Shown here: positions 57,824 to 64,000 of the stretch, one piece after another | Layout of the letters: every line of letters starts with the position of its first letter | Position numbering within the stretch: the first letter of the stretch is position 1 | Source: a secondary endosymbiont of Ctenarytaina eucalypti | GTDB lineage: Bacteria > Pseudomonadota > Gammaproteobacteria > Enterobacterales > Enterobacteriaceae | NCBI RefSeq assembly: GCF_000287335.1 | Contig: NC_018419.1 | Coordinates: forward strand, 248,001 to 312,000 | Direction: 5' to 3' | Length of the DNA: 64,000 bases | Translations under genes and position numbers: made by a program | Notes under the pieces: generated by a model | Databases searched by the model: none | Seen by the model: the letters and a program-made list of their open reading frames with translations, nothing else | What the model was told of the DNA's origin: nothing

Positions 57824-58333
57824 TCATCGCTAACATTTTTTAAGGGTCTCGACATCCTAAGAGGTTTTCATAAATAGCACAGTACTGATGCAGGCATAGT
57901 AGCAAACCTCGTGCAGCTACAGATTCTACCTGTAGCCGAAGTGAAAGACATAGCACATACCAGGTAGATTGATTGCTCTACTTGATACTGAGATACACTT
58001 TACTTGTTACTTTAACTGCACAGATTTTCTTCGCACGGTTAAGTCCTATCACATTGCAAGCTTTCTCTAGAGGTATGATAGATGCGAGAATAGTCGTTAC
58101 CCTCCTATCAACCGATATAATTTTGTTAAAAAAACATGATACCCTATCGGCTGAATAAATACAGTGAGCGCTTCAACGTTTCATGTTGCACATAGAGATT
58201 ATAAAAACATAGTGTTACTTACAAACATCAGCATGATCCAATAAAAATTCATAGCAGAAGAGTATTTACTTTATTATTGCCAAAAGCTACTCATGCCGCT
58301 TGCATTGCAAGATGAATACGAAAAGATCTTTGT

Positions 58334-58357
58334 CATTGCCTCTCGGGATAGGCAATG
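58334..58357. repeat. Perfect 8-bp hairpin
   Basis: CATTGCCT and AGGCAATG pair around an 8-base loop in non-coding DNA. Confidence 0.5.
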
Positions 58358-58540
58358 CATCTAGGAAAATGGCAATTTTGGATTAACAAGATCATTGATG
58401 ATATTGCGGATGATCGCGTTGCGGCAGTCTAACCAAGTAGTGTCTATAGAGGTTGAGTCCGGGCAACAGGGCCCATGCTCAAGCATGTTTAAGGTCATTA
58501 TGGGTTTTTCTAAAAACTGTTCATGATTGCGCTATCTTAC

Positions 58541-58575
58541 AGAAAAATAAAAAACCCGCGGCATAGGCGGGTTTT
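58541..58575 (-). terminator. Intrinsic terminator after small basic gene
   Basis: AAAACCCGC (58551-58559) pairs with GCGGGTTTT (58567-58575) around a 7-base loop. Reading on the minus strand a T-rich run continues past the stem to 58541. It starts 25 bases after the stop of the 36-residue gene and is the clearest terminator in the window. The plus strand also ends in TTTT, so it may be bidirectional. Confidence 0.8.
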
Positions 58576-58599
58576 AGTGGCGGAGAAAGCAAACACGCA

Positions 58600-58710
58600 T
58601 CATACAATATCGGCTATCGCCTTTTTATTGCGCTTTTCCGCTCGCTTTTCTTCTGGTGTTTTTAACGGTTTCTTTTTACTATCTTTTTTACGATTCATAC
58701 CCTTACTCAT
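58600..58710 (-). CDS. Small lysine-rich protein, 36 residues, function unknown
   Basis: From the ATG at 58710 the product begins MSKGMNRKKDSKKKPLKTPE and continues EKRAEKRNKKAIADIV. It is extremely basic, without hydrophobic segments. I recall similar short proteins of the form MSKG-x-KK...KKP-KT-x-x-EKRA in other proteobacteria, all of unknown function. AGAGG lies five bases upstream, and a strong terminator follows the stop, so this is very likely a real single-gene unit. Longer in-frame ATGs upstream (to 58845) encode unrelated hydrophobic text and are unlikely to be used. RNA or ribosome binding would suit its charge but is only a guess. Confidence 0.75.
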   Translation of the reverse strand: MSKGMNRKKDSKKKPLKTPEEKRAEKRNKKAIADIV

Positions 58711-58828
58711 AAGGACCTCTTGGTGTAAGACAAGGAAGACTAAATTTAGTAATTTATAATTATTACTCGTTAGCAATACAAATCGTACTGTTTTTACAGG
58801 GAAAAGAAAATAATAGAGCTTGTAAAAC

Positions 58829-58856
58829 CCGGCGCTGTTAATCAATAAGGCGCCGG
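58829..58856 (-). terminator. Orphan terminator-like hairpin
   Basis: CCGGCGC and GCGCCGG pair around a 14-base loop. The minus strand continues GTTTTAC. It lies upstream of the 36-residue gene, so it may have ended a gene now lost. Confidence 0.4.
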
Positions 58857-60088
58857 TTCTAGACTATCAATCGGGTAACTTAGCGGGCCGCATTGAGGAA
58901 ATAGCAGACTAAACGCGAGCAGAGATGCAAAATTCGCGGGAAAGAAACACATACGGCATGCTTTTCACGTTGCTGTCTTGCATGTAATAGAGATAGCAAG
59001 CGCCATTCTATCATAGAGCAAAACAAGTTTATTGATCTCTAGAAGATAACAGCATGACGGTAAATTACATAAGAAAAAATACACCTGAGATGAAAAGCAT
59101 TTCAGTAATAAAATTTCAACAGCATCAACTCATGGCGCTATATAAGTTGATGAATCTAGTAAATATGCTAATGCTACGTTATTGACTCTGATGCAACCGC
59201 TTAGCTAAAGAACTTTTAGGCATATGAATATTGTTTTTTCATTGTACAAGATTTCGCTGGCCTGCAATAGTTCGGGGATTAAATGATGTTTTCTTTCTCC
59301 ATAAAGCATAATACCATTGACATATATACTAATCGCTATCTACTACCTGATGTAGTTTACGCTTACTCTGAATTTTATGACATGACACCGGAGGATATTC
59401 CTGATGATTTTTTATCATAAACTTTAAGCCCCGTACTATCAACAGCGCAATAGGTCAGTGAACGACTGCCTTGAAAAAACATTTTTCATCGTCTGTTTTC
59501 ATCTCACGAAATAAATTCTAGTAGAGCATTTTTATAAGAAAACAAAAGTTTTCCTTTACTCACGGGCCACGCAGAACACGGTCTTGAGGCAGCTCAGGTC
59601 TTTAACAAAGATAGATAAATAACTGAGCGATTGCTTCCTCGATTAATCAAAGGTCTTTTGGGTGTAGAGGGATACCTATTTTTCTGATCAGAAAGAGTTA
59701 TTTACTCCGAGCTGAGAAGTAAACCAGTCTTTAGCCTGTGGCTGTCTCTGCGTCTTTAAAAAATGTGTTGACTTTGATTTTTAAACTCATAAAGCGAAGG
59801 AAAAATATGCTTAGTATCATCTTTTCTAAGCACTTGAGAAAAAACAGTGGATGTCAACATAAACACATCAACACCGTAATACGCAATGTAGTTATTACTT
59901 TGGTCATGAATGACGGCAGCCTTGCATTTTTGCTGTAGGAGCATAACAATTCCGGCATTAGAGTATCAAAGCGCAAAGTACTTCCTTATCTTGATTTAGC
60001 AGGAGATAGTGCAATACATACACTTATTTCAGTCGCGTGATCGTATCTCGGTACCACTGATACACAGGCTCTGCTAGAGTTGACCAGC

Positions 60089-60121
60089 CTTGACCCTACT
60101 AAAAATTCTAGTAGGGTCAAG
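60089..60121. repeat. Perfect 13-bp hairpin
   Basis: CTTGACCCTACTA (60089-60101) is mirrored exactly at 60109-60121 around a 7-base loop. There is no T-run. Confidence 0.8.
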
Positions 60122-61891
60122 TAATGGTGCGTGCGTTGCATATAATGTTTACAATGTTTTGTTGATGTAGAAAAACATGCCAGACATATCGGCGTAGAAG
60201 TTCTTTTAATTTTCTAAAGCCTTATGCTATCAAGCATAAGTATGCAGTCGAATGTTAGCGGCTTCGCAGCAGGTAGAAAAAGCTACAAAAGACAGTCAGT
60301 GAACGCCGGCGCTCAGCGAGCGCTGCCATCGAAAGAAGTGACGCGCCTACTACCAGGGCCATAGCCTCACAGCTCGTTTATGCTGAGCGCATGGCATGGC
60401 TACCCTTCCGGAAATGTATATATCATACCGAGCATGATGATCTTTAGTACGAAATAAGGCCTATAAAGAATAGGGTCTTCATTTCAGTTCCGATGAAATC
60501 AAACGGCGATCTCGATATTTATCTGCTAGATGCGATTTTTGCTCTATCCTCTCCCAGTCAGTAGGTTATTCTTTATAACGACCCCGCCTGAAGGATGACA
60601 ACACTAAACCTCGAGATCAGTATCGGACTTAAATAGATCTTTAATAGAACACACGCATTTCCTGGATCATATGCTGCAGAGGAGTGTTGAAGCACTAGAA
60701 ATTAATAGTCTATCGCTAATACACTCTATCTGCAAGAATCGCGCTGAAACATCAGTAGTGCCTAGCATTGCGTACCTTTTAGGGCTTTCATAAGCATGCA
60801 TGGGTAAAGGCATATAATGCCGAAACGCTTATGAGTTTCAGTGAGAGTTATAAAAACAGTTATTATGGCTACGTCCACTTATACAGACGGCTTTGCAATT
60901 TTATAATACTATTCCGGTGAATACACTTACACTAATAGATGCTACTCTAAAACAAGTCGGTGTATGATGCATTCTGCTCTCGGTAGAAGCTGTTTTAGAA
61001 GGCGAATCTAAGAGGCGACAGGTGAAGATATGACCCTCTCTGACTGCTGCATGAAAAGTAACAATTCAGACGGTTCCCCTTCCTGTATCGTGATTTAACG
61101 CCATAGTTTTATCGTAAAAAACTACACGCATTCAGAGCAATCCGAAGTGAAACTCATTGCCGCACTAGTTGCTGATGCAACTTCTCTCATCGTTATGATG
61201 CCACACCCCTATCGCTTCGGTGCTCGTAGTCTAATTCTCAGTTGCTACGTTGCACCTACACTTTCTGCGATGGATCGTACTAGATAATCTAAAGGAGTAA
61301 ATGCCGTGATAGCTTTTAGCTTGCACAGGCTATGGTTTTTTATTAGTCACATTATTTCTATAAACCCTATTTGGCCTAGATGTCGTGTACCTATTGCTAT
61401 GAAGTTATGTCGATACTTGGCCTCTAGGAGTTTGTGCTACTGATCCTTTAGTACCTTTTGAGTATGCTGTTTTCTCCTACCTGTAGCAGTAGCAGTTTTT
61501 GTCTATGAAATACTATCCCTGCGTGTAGCCCTGCGAGCACATATCTTTAATACCTCGCACCGTTAATCAAAGCCGCGGTTCGGTTCATGGTAAGGACGAT
61601 CACCGGCGCGTTTCCACGCCGGGCAAAAGTAATCCAATAGGCTGCACTCAGAGGCGATGCATGACGGGCTGCATACCTTACAGTTTATATTACTAACACC
61701 TCTGGCAGGCATGTTAGTCTTGTCATTTCTCAACCCCTAATTGAAACATATTCTACTGAAGATTTAATGGTCTTTATTGCTACGCATAGAGCAACCAACC
61801 TGTAATTCTTATTACATGTCACTAGGAAAACTATGTTTTTTGGCGAGGACAGATTAGGGTTGATGCCGAACATTCCGTGCCATCTAGCACC

Positions 61892-61924
61892 CTCATATCA
61901 GCCGTTAGCTGATATGAGTATTTT
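61892..61924 (+). terminator. Perfect 11-bp hairpin followed by T-run
   Basis: CTCATATCAGC (61892-61902) pairs with 61908-61918 around CGTTA and is followed by TATTTTT on the plus strand. It looks like an intrinsic terminator, but no gene precedes it. Confidence 0.45.
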
Positions 61925-62180
61925 TCTGCGCCTTCTTTGATAGCTATGTTGGATATGCGTGAACGAGCTAGTGCCTAAATCTAGGGGACCACATGCTGCT
62001 CCAGGAATGGAACTTACTGATAGGAGATCAATGCAAAATAATCTATATCGTGTACTGGAAGAATCATGCTGATAGACCATAACCCGAACATTATCAGACA
62101 ATAGCATGCTCGTATTAACGTCTTGTATTAAGATCACGCGGTCGAAGGTAAGCCGGTGTAATCCGCGTATTACCAATTCC

Positions 62181-62213
62181 CTCCTTCCCCATGTGGGGAG
62201 GCGTCAATTTTTT
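62181..62213 (+). terminator. Orphan terminator-like hairpin
   Basis: CCCC and CCT pair with GGGG and AGG around ATGT with one bulged T, followed after a few bases by AATTTTTT. No gene precedes it. Confidence 0.35.
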
Positions 62214-62590
62214 CGGACTTTTTTGACGTCATTCGCTTGATACCGGCTAACAACCAGATGCTCTTCTACAAGCTTTTAGATGAGTCCTACCGCTGTCAAA
62301 AGTTGAGCGTAATTTTTCGATTGGCATTATCCTCTGAAGCTCTAGGAGAACGAAGGATAAAAATTTCGGCTTTTATGCTGAGTAAAGCACGCCTCTACTC
62401 TATAGGCTTTATCTGGCACTGTTAAGTAACGGCAGTAAATAATATCCGATGTGCTGTTCTTGAAGATCAGGGGCTAGCAATGTTTTCTAAAACACCTCTA
62501 ATAAATCAACGTTATTTATAATGCCAGTTGGCAGAGTTGAGCTCCGACTAGAGAAATCTTGATTAATGATCGCCCTCTGTATTTTGGCTA

Positions 62591-62611
62591 TGCCTACTAC
62601 CGTAGTAGGCA
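62591..62611. repeat. Perfect 9-bp hairpin, 3-base loop
   Basis: TGCCTACTA and TAGTAGGCA pair around CCG in non-coding DNA. Confidence 0.65.
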
Positions 62612-63357
62612 CGTCTATACCATTTTCTAGGATGCCTGTAAAAGCATCAACCGCGACAGTGTATCAACTAACCACTGGACTTACCGCTTAAGCCTACACA
62701 CTACCTCTGGGTGGGAGGAAAAAGCAACCAACCCTCGATAAAATACAGCTCCTGTCCGGGGGCCTGCAGCAGGATCATCCTAATAACTCTCACAATTGCC
62801 TCACTCTTGAGCAGAAATAAGGCATGGACTTCTTGCACACGCTAATTTTCCGCTAAGGGTTAGTGTGCCAATCGCGGGACTAGTGTCGCTGACTATATCG
62901 CTGTATTCAAAAATCATACATCTTATGCTCGAACGATAGGCGAAAAGTAGCTCGTGTATTGATGTAACGCATGATTTCAGGATAATGACGCACGTCGTGT
63001 AGGATTGGATCGTTGTAATGCAAAACAGCGCGCTGATCGGAGATAGACGCCGATAACAATAACCGTGCGTTACCGATACACGACTTACTAGGTCTGGGAT
63101 AAATACGCCTAAACTGCGGGGCGGCCATGACAGAAAATAACGCTCTCGGAGCAACAGCACTACGCTTTAATCACCTAGTCTTTATAAGACGCTGGTAAAT
63201 ATCCTTAAGTATGCGCCTAGAAAACGATGAGAGCAGCTACACTAGGGAAAAAGTTCATGCTAGAATGTACCATGGATTTTTAAAATCAGGCGCCCTTTTG
63301 TCAGATTAACCAAAAAGCGCTTAATCACATGTAATAATGATCAAAAGGATTAATGAG

Positions 63358-64000
63358 ATGGGCTTTCTTTCGGGTAAGCGCATTCTGGTAACTGGCGTTG
63401 CCAGCAAGCGTTCAATTGCATACGGTATCGCTCAGGCTCTGCATCGAGAAAGTGCAGAGATTTCATTCACTTATCAGCATGAAAAATTGAAATCACGGGT
63501 TGAAAGGATTGCCTTGGATTTTCAATCCAGCATCGTTCTGCCGTGCAACGTTGCGGAAGATAGCAGCATCGCAACCCTGTTCGCCAATTTATCCACGTTT
63601 TGGCCAATGTTTGACGGTTTCGTGCATGCCATTGCTTATGCTCCTAGTGGGCAATTAAATGGAAACTACCTGAACGCCATAACCCGAGAAGGTTTCGCCG
63701 TCGCTCATGATATTAGTGCTTATAGCTTCGCAGCTCTGGCAAAGGCTTGCCAGCCAATGCTTAATCTTAACTCAGCCCTACTGACACTAACCTATCTAGG
63801 AGCTGAACGTGTCATTCCCAATTATAATGTCATGGGTTTGGCCAAAGCCTCCTTAGAAGCCAATGCCCGCTATATGGCTAACTCTATGGGACCACAGGGC
63901 GTCCGGGTAAACGCGATTTCTGCAGGCCCTATCAAAACGCTGGCCGCTGCTGGCATTAAAAATTTCAAAAAGATGTTATCTTACTGCGAATCGATCTCGC
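63358..64000 (+). CDS. fabI: Enoyl-ACP reductase FabI, cut by window end
   Basis: NADH-dependent enoyl-acyl carrier protein reductase, the last step of each fatty-acid elongation cycle. Only the first 214 of about 262 residues are in the window. The start [28 protein letters not shown] is at the ATG at 63358, with AGGA about ten bases upstream. The active-site Tyr156 and Lys163 are in [14 protein letters not shown], and [13 protein letters not shown] follows. At 91-94 the sequence is AIAY where E. coli has SIGF, so Gly93, a site of triclosan and diazaborine resistance changes in E. coli, is alanine here. No stop or frameshift occurs up to the edge. Confidence 0.95.
   Translation, partial: MGFLSGKRILVTGVASKRSIAYGIAQALHRESAEISFTYQHEKLKSRVERIALDFQSSIVLPCNVAEDSSIATLFANLSTFWPMFDGFVHAIAYAPSGQLNGNYLNAITREGFAVAHDISAYSFAALAKACQPMLNLNSALLTLTYLGAERVIPNYNVMGLAKASLEANARYMANSMGPQGVRVNAISAGPIKTLAAAGIKNFKKMLSYCESIS

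Larger units (their letters stand above)
57622..58540. other. Non-coding stretch after ptrB
   Basis: No gene recognised. A short tandem repeat lies at 57798-57823, a GCTACAG/CTGTAGC stem near 57912-57934, and an 8-bp hairpin at 58334-58357. Confidence 0.55.
58711..63357. other. Non-coding stretch before fabI
   Basis: Over 4.6 kb without a recognisable gene. It contains a CCGGCGC/GCGCCGG stem at 58829-58856 (minus-strand terminator-like, followed by GTTTT), perfect hairpins at 60089-60121, 61892-61918 and 62591-62611, and a terminator-like hairpin at 62181-62213. Short open frames have no recognisable motifs. Confidence 0.55.

Overview
The window looks like part of a degenerating gammaproteobacterial (Enterobacterales) genome, most consistent with a host-restricted insect symbiont of the Sodalis-allied type. 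Nearly every recognisable gene is close to its Escherichia coli counterpart in length and motifs, and local enterobacterial gene order survives in blocks: thrS-infC-rpmI-rplT-pheM-pheS-pheT-ihfA, dnaQ/rnhA/yafS/gloB, and rnt near grxD. Only about 40% of the window codes for recognisable product. The rest is AT-richer sequence with frequent stops, and there is no intact mobile element, prophage or CRISPR array. The taxonomic placement is an inference from gene content and decay, not a database result.

Layout. 1-7800: a relA cut short by an in-frame TAG, flanked by long non-coding stretches. 7807-9267: clsA. 10819-18311: the large minus-strand translation operon, with its control elements still visible (an ATT start on infC, the pheM leader peptide, a thrS operator-like hairpin). 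20565-25135: gmhA, then dnaQ, rnhA, yafS and gloB in alternating orientation. 26065-33266: a DadX-type alanine racemase, pgl and argS, widely spaced. 34435-37745: galU-ugd-UDP-glucuronate epimerase. 41742-46237: rnt, grxD, slyA. 50448-50524: tRNA-Val(GAC). 51430-52968: murJ. 55531-57621: ptrB. 58600-58710: a small conserved-looking basic protein with its own terminator. 63358-64000: the start of fabI, cut by the window edge.

Together the genes keep translation (ThrRS, PheRS, ArgRS, IF3, L20, L35, tRNA-Val), replication and RNA maturation (DnaQ, RNase HI, RNase T, IHF alpha), and a Gram-negative envelope. Envelope genes cover peptidoglycan (alanine racemase, MurJ), cardiolipin, fatty acids (FabI), LPS heptose (GmhA) and UDP-glucose to UDP-glucuronate to UDP-galacturonate (GalU, Ugd, epimerase). 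Two global regulators remain: SlyA, and a truncated, possibly deregulated (p)ppGpp synthetase.

The most unusual signals are: (1) a tRNA-Val with a G3-U70 pair, the hallmark of tRNA-Ala; (2) relA ending at a nonsense codon where E. coli has Trp, leaving just the catalytic half; (3) galU with its ancestral start apparently changed to ATA under a well-placed Shine-Dalgarno; (4) many perfect, sequence-unrelated long hairpins scattered through otherwise decayed DNA and even inside yafS; and (5) old dispersed repeat copies that differ only by transitions.
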